Shown: positions 1-6,967, counted from the first letter of the stretch. The stretch is 7,890 bases of DNA from Verrucomicrobiota bacterium (GCA_010024525.1 RGGS01000050.1:1-7890); one strand, 5' to 3'. The notes: generated by a model not told the origin, from the letters alone. Numbers and translations are program-made.

Positions 1-870
1 AATCTGATAAGGGTTCGGCAAAGGCGAAACGGCCGTCAGCAATTGACCACCCGAGCCCAAAGCCACGGCGCTCGTCCCGGTGGGATTCGGGTTGTATCCC
101 TGTAAGCCGTAGGCGGCGGCTATGATTTTGGGAAAGGAGGGCAATGGGTTGGGAAACGCATTGATCAGCGGGCTCGTGCGGGCGATCTGGGCCACATTGA
201 CGGCGTAGACTTTCGGGGCGCCGGACCCTTTCGGTCCCACGACCGCCATCTGACCCGGCTGAATTTGAACCGTCTGGCCATCGGCACCTGTCACCTTGGT
301 CACGGATCCACCCTCCAGCACAATCAGGGCAAAACCCGAAGTGGTCGGCTTCAAGTCAGGATGATCACGGCAAACGATTTTCCCGTCGGGTTTGATTTCA
401 AGCTCTTGGCCGCACTTGGAGCATTTGGCAGGTGTGGCCGTGAGCATGAAAGTTGTGCCGGAGATGGCTCCCACGACACCCCCTGAATCAATGGTGGCTC
501 CACCGTTCCCGGGAGGCGTGTGCATCAGCATGGTGCCCTTGTCCAGTTTCACCAGGCGCTCCTTGGAACTGTAGGAAAACACGCTGTTGGCCCCGAGCCG
601 GATCACGCTGCTGTCATCCGCCACCAACTCGGCCAAGGCCTGCTCTTTGGTCAGAACACTCTGACCCTGCGTCACCGTCTGGCCGACGTCGGCGGTTTTC
701 TTGGCCTGACCGTCGTTGTGCTCCACCGTGTTGCGCACCGCGGTGATCTTGGCGGAACCCAGATCCCCAGCGAACCCAACCCTGGGTGCAACCAGGAAAA
801 ATAAAATTATCAGGGCCCCGAAAAAGGGGCGCACCACCTGACTTAAACCCATGTCATACAAACGACTCAT
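1..870 (-). CDS. Exported FecR-domain protein with Cys/His cluster (3' end outside window)
   Basis: The reading frame is open from ATG at 870 to the window edge, giving 290 codons with no stop, so the C-terminus is missing. Residues 14-34 look like a signal peptide: an Arg, a hydrophobic run, then V-G-F-A before the mature chain. Residues about 39-143 resemble a FecR-type beta domain. They start K-I-T-A-V-R-N, include a V-K-L-D-K-G-T strand at 107-113, and end G-A-I-S-G-T-T-F at 134-141, which corresponds to the V-x-G-T-x-F element of FecR. A C-x2-C-x13-C-x2-H cluster (C150, C153, C167, H170) interrupts the domain before the strand pair L-I-V-L-E-G-G (182-188). Residues 37-145 are clearly paralogous to the gene at 1279-1833. 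No good Shine-Dalgarno precedes 870, and a second ATG at 852 would still leave most of the signal peptide. Many FecR-domain proteins in this kind of bacterium are not tied to iron transport, so a FecR sigma-regulator role should not be assumed. The partner and function are unknown. Confidence 0.85.
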   Translation of the reverse strand, partial: MSRLYDMGLSQVVRPFFGALIILFFLVAPRVGFAGDLGSAKITAVRNTVEHNDGQAKKTADVGQTVTQGQSVLTKEQALAELVADDSSVIRLGANSVFSYSSKERLVKLDKGTMLMHTPPGNGGATIDSGGVVGAISGTTFMLTATPAKCSKCGQELEIKPDGKIVCRDHPDLKPTTSGFALIVLEGGSVTKVTGADGQTVQIQPGQMAVVGPKGSGAPKVYAVNVAQIARTSPLINAFPNPLPSFPKIIAAAYGLQGYNPNPTGTSAVALGSGGQLLTAVSPLPNPYQI

Positions 871-1055
871 AGGAATTCTATTTGGACAACGCAAAGAAGG
901 AACCGTTGAAAATTCGGCAGATAAAAAACAAACTTTTCTCAGGGAATTTTTTACGCGTAAGTGCTTGAAAACCCTGTAGGTTGTCTCGACCTAAATTCAC
1001 AATAATAACCTAGTAATAGGCCTTTTTTTTTCAATACCCTAAGAGACTTTTTTTT

Positions 1056-1074
1056 ATTTACATAAATTTACATA
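1056..1074. repeat. Tandem 9-base direct repeat, 10-base period
   Basis: The unit ATTTACATA occurs at 1056-1064 and again at 1066-1074 with one base between, so the copies are one helical turn apart. On the leftward strand this reads TATGTAAAT twice, about 190 bases upstream of the FecR-like start at 870. Two same-face copies could be a protein-binding site. In such AT-rich DNA chance is also plausible. Confidence 0.45.
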
Positions 1075-1137
1075 CTTTTGATATTAGTCTTTAGTAGTCA
1101 TGGATTTGTAGCTTTTGTTGAAAATGTTAATTTTTGG

Positions 1138-1170
1138 TCTGTGCCAAAATAATGAAGAATTTTGCACAGA
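1138..1170. repeat. 12-bp stem inverted repeat (hairpin) with one bulge
   Basis: The left arm is TCTGTGC, a bulged C at 1145, then AAAAT (1138-1150). The right arm is ATTTT then GCACAGA (1159-1170), giving 12 paired positions around an 8-base loop (1151-1158). An outer TTGG (1134-1137) and CCAA (1176-1179) could extend the stem across a 5-base bulge on the right. No T run directly follows on either strand, so a simple intrinsic terminator does not fit well. It may be structure in the 3' end of the upstream transcript, part of a small RNA, or a processing site. Confidence 0.55.
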
Positions 1171-1230
1171 GTTGTCCAAGAGAAGATTTCGTCTCGTCGA
1201 TCAAAGCCAAAATCAGCAACACAACCCATA

Positions 1231-1251
1231 GTATCTTTTGGTAAAAGGTAC
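1231..1251. repeat. 21-base near-palindrome
   Basis: GTATCTTTT and AAAAGGTAC flank the loop GGT. Eight of nine positions pair canonically, and the ninth is T with G, a wobble if transcribed rightward and a C/A mismatch if transcribed leftward. It lies 27 bases past the stop of the FecR-like gene ending at 1279. No T run follows in the leftward direction. It could be an operator-type dyad or a hairpin. Confidence 0.4.
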
Positions 1252-1278
1252 GGCCGGCCTGTGATGACAAGGGAGTGT

Positions 1279-1833
1279 CTATTTTGAATTAGTCGCTCCC
1301 TGTCCCATGGAAACAGGAGCGTTACTTTTGCTAAGCCGGTCTTTTTTTTCCGAATCAACGGTTTGGGCGGGGTTCGGTTTGGCCTGATCCGACTTCTCGG
1401 TGGTGATGGTGTAGGTTGCGCCACCCAAATTGATTTTCACGGGTCCGCCCTCGTCGGGTGTGTCCACCACGACGGTTCCCCGGTCCAACTTCACGGTTCG
1501 GTCTTTCGGGTCATAGGCCACGCGGCTTTTCTCCCCGGCCCGCACGGTGGTGGCATCGGTGGACTTCAGTTCGACCAATCCCTGCTCCCCTGTCACCACC
1601 GCTTCCCCAGACTTGACCGCATGCCCCACATCCGTCGGAGAATTCGTGCCCTCCGCGCTCTTGGTCACTTGGTTCCGTACAGCGGTAATTTTTGTCTCTC
1701 CTTGTTCCTGGGCCCCCAATTCCGTGGCACAAAAAAGAGACGCCACAAAAACAGTGATGCCAAGGTTCACAACTCTTCCCGTGCCAGCCACAGGATTCAC
1801 ACGCACCGAATCCTGCGGGTTGGGTTCAGGCAA
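1279..1833 (-). CDS. Small exported FecR-like protein
   Basis: The product is about 184 residues if translated from TTG at 1833, which lies 8 bases after the stop of the receptor gene and just downstream of an AAGGGG run at its end. In-frame GTG codons at residues 12, 15 and 22 are alternative starts, so the N-terminus is uncertain. Residues about 20-42 form a signal peptide (hydrophobic run, then E-L-G-A-Q). Residues 46-145 match the paralog at 1-870: K-I-T-A-V-R-N at 48-54, D-V-G at 68-70, and V-K-L-D-R-G-T at 114-120. The chain stops after this first half, lacking the G-T-x-F element, Cys cluster and later strands of the paralog, and ends in a polar, probably disordered tail (147-184). The tight spacing implies co-transcription and perhaps translational coupling with the receptor gene. 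A secreted or periplasmic role linked to that receptor is inferred; no enzymatic motif is visible. Confidence 0.75.
   Translation of the reverse strand: MPEPNPQDSVRVNPVAGTGRVVNLGITVFVASLFCATELGAQEQGETKITAVRNQVTKSAEGTNSPTDVGHAVKSGEAVVTGEQGLVELKSTDATTVRAGEKSRVAYDPKDRTVKLDRGTVVVDTPDEGGPVKINLGGATYTITTEKSDQAKPNPAQTVDSEKKDRLSKSNAPVSMGQGATNSK
1294..1321. repeat. Hairpin in the last codons of the FecR-like gene
   Basis: Left arm CGCTCCCTGT (1294-1303) pairs with ACAGGAGCG (1313-1321), a 9-bp stem with one bulged C and a 9-base loop. It lies just before the TAG stop (1281-1279, leftward). The left arm can alternatively pair with GGGAGTG at 1271-1277, giving two mutually exclusive structures. Leftward, no T run follows, so it is not a clear terminator for the gene that contains it. 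Confidence 0.4.
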
Positions 1834-1841
1834 CCAGCCCC

Positions 1842-3836
1842 TTAGGCCAGTCCGACCTTGGCACGGCCACCGCGGTTATCGAGGAAGTCGACCAAAGCCG
1901 CCACCGCCCCGCGGTCAAGGGAACTGCCAGCTTCGGCCATGACGGTTTTCAGGGCCTGGTCCAGCGACTGGGCCGAACCTTCCTGCCCCTGCAACAGATC
2001 AATCACCCGTTTGGCCACCGCCACGACCTTGGCCGTGGGCAAAATGGCGTCCCCGGCCAACCGGTTGGGAAACCCGCTGCCATCCACCCGCTCCTGAGCC
2101 TGACGAATCACCTCCGCCACCGGTCCCTCGAATTCCAGACCGGAAAGGAGGTCGGCACTGCGGACGATCGCCTCCCGCAGGCGGCGCTTCTCATCCTCGT
2201 TCCGGTTGCCTCCCTTGCTCAACAGATCATGTGGCAGGGAAACCGTCCCCAGATTCAGCAACTCCCCGGCGAGCTCGGCCGTCTCCACCTCGGTGGGATT
2301 CAGCCCCATCTCCTCCGCCGCTCCGCGGGCCAATTTCGCGATCAGCTTTCCATTCGTCCGGGCGGCTTCGGCCTGCCGACTATCCACCTCCTTGACGAAG
2401 GCCTCGATCAATCCGCGGAACATCCGCTCCCGCCGCTCGCGCTCGGTGATAAATTCGGTGATGTCCTGCTCGATGAGCAACACGCCGGGAGGATGATCGC
2501 GGTCCGCCCGCAGAGGAATGTGGTCGGTCTTGGTGTATTTCTTTTTGCCGCCCTCCTCAAACTCGTGCCTCCCCTTTTGCGGCTGCCATTTGCCTTCCGT
2601 CCGATCGGCCGGCCAGCCGGGATAGAGGTCGTCGATGACCTGTTTGTTGATCTTTTGGTAGGCGGCGGCCCGTACCGGTCCGATGACCGCGGGCATGGTC
2701 TTGCCGGCCACCTCCTCGGTGGCGATTCCGGCCGCCTCGGCGAGGGTACGGTTGGCGAAGCTGTACTTCCCTCCCCCGTCGACCGCCGCGATGGCCGTGG
2801 GCTGGTTGTCGGTGATAACCCGGAGAAACTTGGAAAATCCAGTAAAGCGCTCGGCTGCGATCTTCAACCGCTGGGCCTCAGCCGAAGCCCGCAGTTCCGC
2901 CCCGTGCTTCCAGGCGATCACCAACGAGACCACGGCAATCACCATCAGCAGACCGAACGAGATGAGATCCTTGCGCTGTTCCTTGATGGCCGGTCCGACG
3001 GTTTCCGAAAAATCAGCGGTGCGGACCAGAGTCCAAGGCGTGCCGTCGATTTTTACCCCACCGACCACGGATTTAACGTTCTGGTAGCTTTGCAGAATTC
3101 CAAAACCACCGGGTTTACTGATGGCATAAGCGGTGGCCCGGGTTCTCGCATCGTTGGGTTCATCCGAGGAAAACGGTTTGATGCCGTTAGGCCTCGGCAG
3201 AAGGCGCGGGGAAATATACTGGACCGTTCCGTCCCCGGTGCCGGCCTTGATCTGGGCCAGATAGATTTCGGAGCTCTTAAACGGATCCCCTTCCTGCTGC
3301 AGGAGGGGGTACAGCTCCTTGGCCACCTGCTTGATGCCGACGACATAGGCGATCGGTTTTGCGTTGTCTTTGGCATCCATGGGATAGATCGGGAGAAGGA
3401 AACCCATGCTCGGCTCGTTTTCCCGGTCGAGGTGGATGTTCCACAGACCGTTCTGGCGGGCGGCGTTTTGTTTCAACACGTCGAGGAACTTGTCCTCCTT
3501 CAGGGCCGGCACGAACTCGCTGGCCACCAGGATCTGTCCCTCAGGATTCACCACCGCCAGCCCGGCGATGCCGTCCCGCACCACGTTGGCCTCAATCTCC
3601 AGCTTCCTCGGAGGGGTGACGAAACCGAAATCCTCGGCCATCTTTTCGTCGGAAATGTTTTGATTCGCCTGCTGCCAGACCAATCCAAAACCCACGAGGG
3701 CAAACGCCACCAGAAAAACGCCGGCCGCCACCGTGGTCCACTTCACCGGACGTTTGACCGGCGCCTCGGGAACCTTCGGGCCGGAAATCTTGAGTTTCGA
3801 CGGATCTTGGGCAGCGGGAGTGGGGGTATCGGCCAT
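1842..3836 (-). CDS. Membrane sensor with PAS and degenerate HD-GYP domain
   Basis: The 664-residue protein has a Pro/Lys-rich cytoplasmic N-terminus, membrane segment 1 at about 33-54, an extracytoplasmic region at 55-289 (possibly Cache-like), segment 2 at about 291-308, a PAS-like domain at about 335-462, and an HD-GYP-type domain at about 480-655. The HD-GYP fold is recognised from E-R-V-D-G-S-G-F-P (582-590) and the helix around V-V-A-V-A (604-608). The catalytic positions are lost: the HD pair reads L527-N528, the following Lys is T531, the double His is A580-Q581, the Asp of V-A-D is K609, and GYP is GFP. It is therefore predicted to be inactive as a c-di-GMP phosphodiesterase and to act as a receptor or scaffold. 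The ATG at 3836 has AAGGA 8 bases upstream (3849-3845). It heads a leftward unit with the small FecR-like gene, divergent from a LapG-like protease gene. Ligand and output are unknown; the domain reading is firm, the role inferred. Confidence 0.85.
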   Translation of the reverse strand: MADTPTPAAQDPSKLKISGPKVPEAPVKRPVKWTTVAAGVFLVAFALVGFGLVWQQANQNISDEKMAEDFGFVTPPRKLEIEANVVRDGIAGLAVVNPEGQILVASEFVPALKEDKFLDVLKQNAARQNGLWNIHLDRENEPSMGFLLPIYPMDAKDNAKPIAYVVGIKQVAKELYPLLQQEGDPFKSSEIYLAQIKAGTGDGTVQYISPRLLPRPNGIKPFSSDEPNDARTRATAYAISKPGGFGILQSYQNVKSVVGGVKIDGTPWTLVRTADFSETVGPAIKEQRKDLISFGLLMVIAVVSLVIAWKHGAELRASAEAQRLKIAAERFTGFSKFLRVITDNQPTAIAAVDGGGKYSFANRTLAEAAGIATEEVAGKTMPAVIGPVRAAAYQKINKQVIDDLYPGWPADRTEGKWQPQKGRHEFEEGGKKKYTKTDHIPLRADRDHPPGVLLIEQDITEFITERERRERMFRGLIEAFVKEVDSRQAEAARTNGKLIAKLARGAAEEMGLNPTEVETAELAGELLNLGTVSLPHDLLSKGGNRNEDEKRRLREAIVRSADLLSGLEFEGPVAEVIRQAQERVDGSGFPNRLAGDAILPTAKVVAVAKRVIDLLQGQEGSAQSLDQALKTVMAEAGSSLDRGAVAALVDFLDNRGGRAKVGLA

Positions 3837-3863
3837 GGGGGAGGTCCTTTCGGTTGAAGGAAA

Positions 3864-3893
3864 ACTATCCCTCGAAGGGGAGGTTTAGCTCAA
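3864..3893 (-). promoter_or_regulatory. Candidate sigma70-type promoter for the sensor gene
   Basis: Read leftward, TTGAGC (3893-3888) is followed after 18 bases by GATAGT (3869-3864). Each hexamer matches 4 of 6 consensus bases. Initiation would fall about 20 bases before the ATG at 3836, just ahead of its AAGGA. The match is modest. The site lies in the roughly 95-base divergent gap if the protease gene starts at 3932. Confidence 0.3.
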
Positions 3894-3931
3894 GTATTTC
3901 CTTCAAGCCCCGTTGGAGTATATTCCATTTT

Positions 3932-4615
3932 GTGCGAATGATTTGGATCTTCTTTTTGATCGCAGGCCTCGCCACTCCAAGCCTCTGGTCGTGGGACGGA
4001 GAGTATCAGGTGATCCAGCAGGATCCGATCGACAAGTTTCCCAAGTGGACGGGGATTTTGGCTTCGGTGGCGGAGGAACTTCAAAAAAAAGCCGACATTA
4101 ATGCCCCGTATGCCGGGGGTTGGGAGGAGTTTATCCAAAAAACCCAAGCGGCCGATAAAATGGAAATGATCAAAAAAGTGAATGAAACCTTCAATTCGAT
4201 GCGCTACGTGCCGGACCAAAAAAACTGGGGCGTGCCCGACCTTTGGAACACCCCGGTCCAATTCACCCAATCGCCCGAATATGTCGTCCCGGGCCGGGTG
4301 AGCGGCGACTGCGAGGATCATGCCATCGCCAAATACTATGCCCTGCAGAAACTCGGCTTCACGCAGGACGAGCTTCGGATTTTGGTGGTGAAAGACCTCA
4401 ACCTGGGAGTCGGCCACTGCATCCTGGGTGTCATTTACGGGGGCCAATGCCTCATCCTCGACAACCAGATCAAGAGCGTCTGGTCGGCAGGTCAGATCCA
4501 GCACTACAAACCGATCTACGCCATCAACGAACAGCATTGGTGGCAGTTTGTTCCGGCTGGTACCGCCGCCCCCGCCGCCGCTGGGGATGGCGGTGGAGCC
4601 GGCCAAGGCGACTAA
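3932..4615 (+). CDS. LapG-like periplasmic cysteine protease (transglutaminase-like family)
   Basis: The protein matches the bacterial transglutaminase-like cysteine proteinase family (LapG type). Counting from GTG at 3932, the catalytic Cys is C127 in G-D-C-E-D-H-A, the His is H162 in V-G-H-C-I-L, and the Asp is D177 in L-I-L-D-N-Q. The spacing and the acidic residues around the Cys fit LapG, which uses calcium there. The N-terminus is a signal peptide (M-R-M-I-W-I-F-F-L-I-A-G-L, cleavage probably near S-L-W-S), predicting a periplasmic location. The start is uncertain. GTG 3932 supplies an Arg and has GGAG 13 bases upstream; ATG 3938 is also possible. TTG 3854 has a better Shine-Dalgarno (GGGGAGG) but adds an atypical N-terminus and leaves no room for divergent promoters. 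The tail is Ala/Gly-rich and low in complexity. LapG enzymes clip the N-terminal region of surface adhesins under control of LapD and c-di-GMP; the substrate here is unknown and no adhesin is in the window. Confidence 0.85.
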   Translation: MRMIWIFFLIAGLATPSLWSWDGEYQVIQQDPIDKFPKWTGILASVAEELQKKADINAPYAGGWEEFIQKTQAADKMEMIKKVNETFNSMRYVPDQKNWGVPDLWNTPVQFTQSPEYVVPGRVSGDCEDHAIAKYYALQKLGFTQDELRILVVKDLNLGVGHCILGVIYGGQCLILDNQIKSVWSAGQIQHYKPIYAINEQHWWQFVPAGTAAPAAAGDGGGAGQGD

Positions 4616-4663
4616 CCCACAGGCTTTTCTTGGGCGGCGAGGAAGGGCATTCTCGATGCCCTC

Positions 4664-6967
4664 ATGCCGGAACTCGCCCCCGCTTACGAACCCTCGACAG
4701 TCGAGGACCGCCTCTACCGTCAGTGGACCGATCGCCAGGATTACCGGGCCAACCCGCAATCCGCCAAACCCGGCTACTCCATCGTTATCCCCCCGCCCAA
4801 TGTCACCGGAATCCTGACCCTCGGCCACGTCCTCAACAACACACTTCAGGACATTCTCGCCCGCCGGGCCCGCCTGCTCGGGCAGGAAGTGCTCTGGCTT
4901 CCGGGAACCGACCATGCCGGCATCGCCACCCAAACCGTCGTCGAAAGAACCCTCAAAAAAGAGGGAAAAATCAAACACCGGGACGACCTGGGTCGGGAGG
5001 AATTTCTCAAGCAGGTCTGGCAGTGGAAGGAGAAACACGGGGGCATCATCATTCAACAGCTGAAAAAACTCGGGGCCTCCTGTGACTGGTCGCGGGAGCG
5101 TTTCACCATGGATCCCGCTTACTCCGCCTGCGTGCAACAGGTCTTTGTCGACCTATTCCACAAGAAACTGATCTATCGCGGACGAAGGATGGTCAACTGG
5201 TGTCCTGTCTCCCGCACCGCCCTCTCGGATGAGGAAGTCATCATGAAGGAACAAAAGGGCCTGCTGTATCATTTCCGCGTGCAGGTGTCCGGACAGAAGG
5301 ACCGCTTTCTTGTCATCGCCACGACCCGTCCGGAAACCATTCCGGGCGACACGGCCATCGCCGTCAACCCGAAGGATCCCCGCTATGCCTCGCTCATCGG
5401 TCAATGCGCCATCCGTCCCCTTCCCCCCGAGCTGCCCGAGGCCCAACGTCGCATCCCGATTATTGGGGATGAGCATGTGGATCTCGAGTTTGGCACCGGG
5501 GTGCTCAAGGTGACGCCCGCCCACGACCCCGCCGACTTTCTCATTGGGCAACGCCATCAGTTGCCCTCCTTGGAAGTCATCGATGAAACAGGGTTGATGA
5601 AACCCGAAGCAGGAAAATCCTTGGCGGGGCTGGATCGGGCCAAAGCCCGCACGGCGGCGGTGGAGCAACTCAAGGAACTCGGCCTTCTCGAAAAAGAGGA
5701 GCCGTACGTCAACCAGGTCGGCTACAGCGAGCGCGCGGATGTGCCGGTGGAGCCGCGACTTTCGGAGCAGTGGTTCCTTCGCTACCCGAGCACGGAAACA
5801 TCCCGCACCATCGTCTCCGGCGGGAAACTCCGCTTTTTCCCCGAGCGCTGGACCAAGGTCTACGACCACTGGATGGAAAATCTCCAGGACTGGTGCATCA
5901 GCCGCCAGCTCTGGTGGGGCCACCGCATTCCCGTCTGGTATCGCGGGGACGAGATATGCTGCCAGATTGAATCACCCGGGGCTGACTGGCGCCAGGACTC
6001 CGACGTGCTCGACACCTGGTTCAGCTCTTGGCTCTGGCCGTTTGCGACCATGGGTTGGCCGGAAAAAACGCCCGAACTGAAAAAGTTTTATCCGACCACC
6101 GATCTTGTCACCGGACCCGACATCATCTTTTTCTGGGTCGCCCGGATGATCATGGCCGGGTTTGAATACATGGGCGAACTGCCCTTCCGCAACGTCTACT
6201 TCACCGGACTGATCCGGGACGCCAAGGGTCGCAAACTTTCCAAATCGCTCGGCAACTCGCCCGATCCCCTCGATCTCATCGCCAAATATGGTGCCGATGG
6301 GTTGCGTTTTGGGCTGCTGCGTATCGCTCCGCAGGGAGCCGACATCCGCTACGACGAAAAACAGATCGAGGAAGGGCGTAACTTTGCCAACAAGCTCTGG
6401 AATGCGTGTCGCTTCCGTCAACAACAGGGCCCATCCGACCCGAAGGCCAATCCGGCCCAACACCCCCGCACCCCGTTCTGCGACTTTCTGCTGGAGAAAT
6501 TGGACACGCTGGAGAGGGAACTGGACCGGCTTTACACGCAGTACGAGTTCAGCCAGATCGCGCAGGCGCTTTACGGATTTGTCTGGGACGAGTTCTGCGC
6601 GCGCTTTATCGAGACGGCCAAGGCCGACTTCCTCAACCCCGCCTCCCCGACCCGGACCGGCACGCTGGCCACCTCCGACTTCGTGCTCTCCCGGGTGCTC
6701 CGCCTGCTTCATCCTTACATGCCGTTCATCACCGAGGAGCTTTGGATCACCCTCGGTCTGGGAACGGAAACCATAATCCTTGCAGACGCTGGCCAAACTC
6801 CTGCAGTGCGGCTCCGTCGAACTGACCCAAAGTTCGCCGAAGGCTCCCATGACTCCCGCTCCTTGGGGAGAGCTCTATCTGCCGCTGGAGGGTCTGCTAG
6901 ATCCCGCCAAGGAAAGAACTCGACTGGAAAAAGAGATCACCGCCTGCGAAGCCGCCCGGGCCCGTGA
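4664..6967 (+). CDS. valS: Valine--tRNA ligase, frame lost near the C-terminus
   Basis: This cytoplasmic class I synthetase charges tRNA-Val and edits mischarged threonine. Visible in order are P-P-P-N-V-T-G (43-49), the HIGH-type signature T-L-G-H (52-55, Thr in place of the first His), W-L-P-G-T-D-H-A-G (78-86), an editing domain with T-T-R-P-E-T (220-225) and G-T-G-V-L-K-V-T-P-A-H-D (277-288), L-D-T-W-F-S-S (449-455), and the KMSKS-type loop K-L-S-K-S (524-528). The anticodon-binding domain runs from about 600 to F-I-T-E-E-L-W (688-694). Homology ends near residue 706 (about 6781). The remaining 61 codons to 6967 are out of frame and unlike ValS, while the true C-terminus continues in another frame to 7103. 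Family members are usually near 870-950 residues. ATG 4664 begins a normal ValS N-terminus, 48 bases after the protease stop, with a loosely placed GGAAGGG upstream. See the next entry for the broken end. Confidence 0.9.
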   Translation: MPELAPAYEPSTVEDRLYRQWTDRQDYRANPQSAKPGYSIVIPPPNVTGILTLGHVLNNTLQDILARRARLLGQEVLWLPGTDHAGIATQTVVERTLKKEGKIKHRDDLGREEFLKQVWQWKEKHGGIIIQQLKKLGASCDWSRERFTMDPAYSACVQQVFVDLFHKKLIYRGRRMVNWCPVSRTALSDEEVIMKEQKGLLYHFRVQVSGQKDRFLVIATTRPETIPGDTAIAVNPKDPRYASLIGQCAIRPLPPELPEAQRRIPIIGDEHVDLEFGTGVLKVTPAHDPADFLIGQRHQLPSLEVIDETGLMKPEAGKSLAGLDRAKARTAAVEQLKELGLLEKEEPYVNQVGYSERADVPVEPRLSEQWFLRYPSTETSRTIVSGGKLRFFPERWTKVYDHWMENLQDWCISRQLWWGHRIPVWYRGDEICCQIESPGADWRQDSDVLDTWFSSWLWPFATMGWPEKTPELKKFYPTTDLVTGPDIIFFWVARMIMAGFEYMGELPFRNVYFTGLIRDAKGRKLSKSLGNSPDPLDLIAKYGADGLRFGLLRIAPQGADIRYDEKQIEEGRNFANKLWNACRFRQQQGPSDPKANPAQHPRTPFCDFLLEKLDTLERELDRLYTQYEFSQIAQALYGFVWDEFCARFIETAKADFLNPASPTRTGTLATSDFVLSRVLRLLHPYMPFITEELWITLGLGTETIILADAGQTPAVRLRRTDPKFAEGSHDSRSLGRALSAAGGSARSRQGKNSTGKRDHRLRSRPGP

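Larger units (their letters stand above)
871..1278. other. AT-rich intergenic region with inverted repeats
   Basis: These 408 bases between two leftward FecR-like genes contain no convincing gene. The stretch from about 900 to 1170 is much richer in A and T than the rest of the window, with T runs at 1023-1031 and 1048-1055. It holds a strong hairpin at 1138-1170, a near-palindrome at 1231-1251, a 10-base-period direct repeat at 1056-1074, and a small dyad at 977-993 (stem TAGGT/ACCTA). It is long enough to carry an independent promoter for the gene starting at 870, or a small RNA. No -35/-10 pair on the leftward strand is good enough to call. Confidence 0.6.

Noticed and set aside
951..960. 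Perfect palindrome TTACGCGTAA
   Set aside because: Ten-base perfect palindromes are expected several times by chance in a window of this size, and nothing else supports a site here. The same holds for GGCCGGCC at 1252-1259.
1009..1055. T runs at 1023-1031 and 1048-1055 as rightward terminators
   Set aside because: The stem before the first run is only four base pairs, and no rightward gene lies upstream to terminate.
1098..1424. Leftward 108-codon frame overlapping the end of the short FecR-like gene
   Set aside because: The FecR-like frame is the one supported by the paralog. The rest of this frame runs through AT-rich structured DNA with no recognisable protein features.
2229..3857. Long rightward open frame (542 codons) opposite the sensor gene
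   Set aside because: It lies almost wholly antisense to the recognisable PAS/HD-GYP protein and shows no known family features. It is what GC-rich codon bias produces on the opposite strand.
3890..5137. Leftward open frame (415 codons) across the protease and valS genes
   Set aside because: It is antisense to two clearly recognised proteins with intact motifs and has no domain of its own.
6784..6967. Last 61 codons of the uninterrupted valS frame as a genuine new C-terminus
   Set aside because: The other frame over the same bases encodes the conserved ValS C-terminal coiled coil, so this tail is out-of-frame translation.
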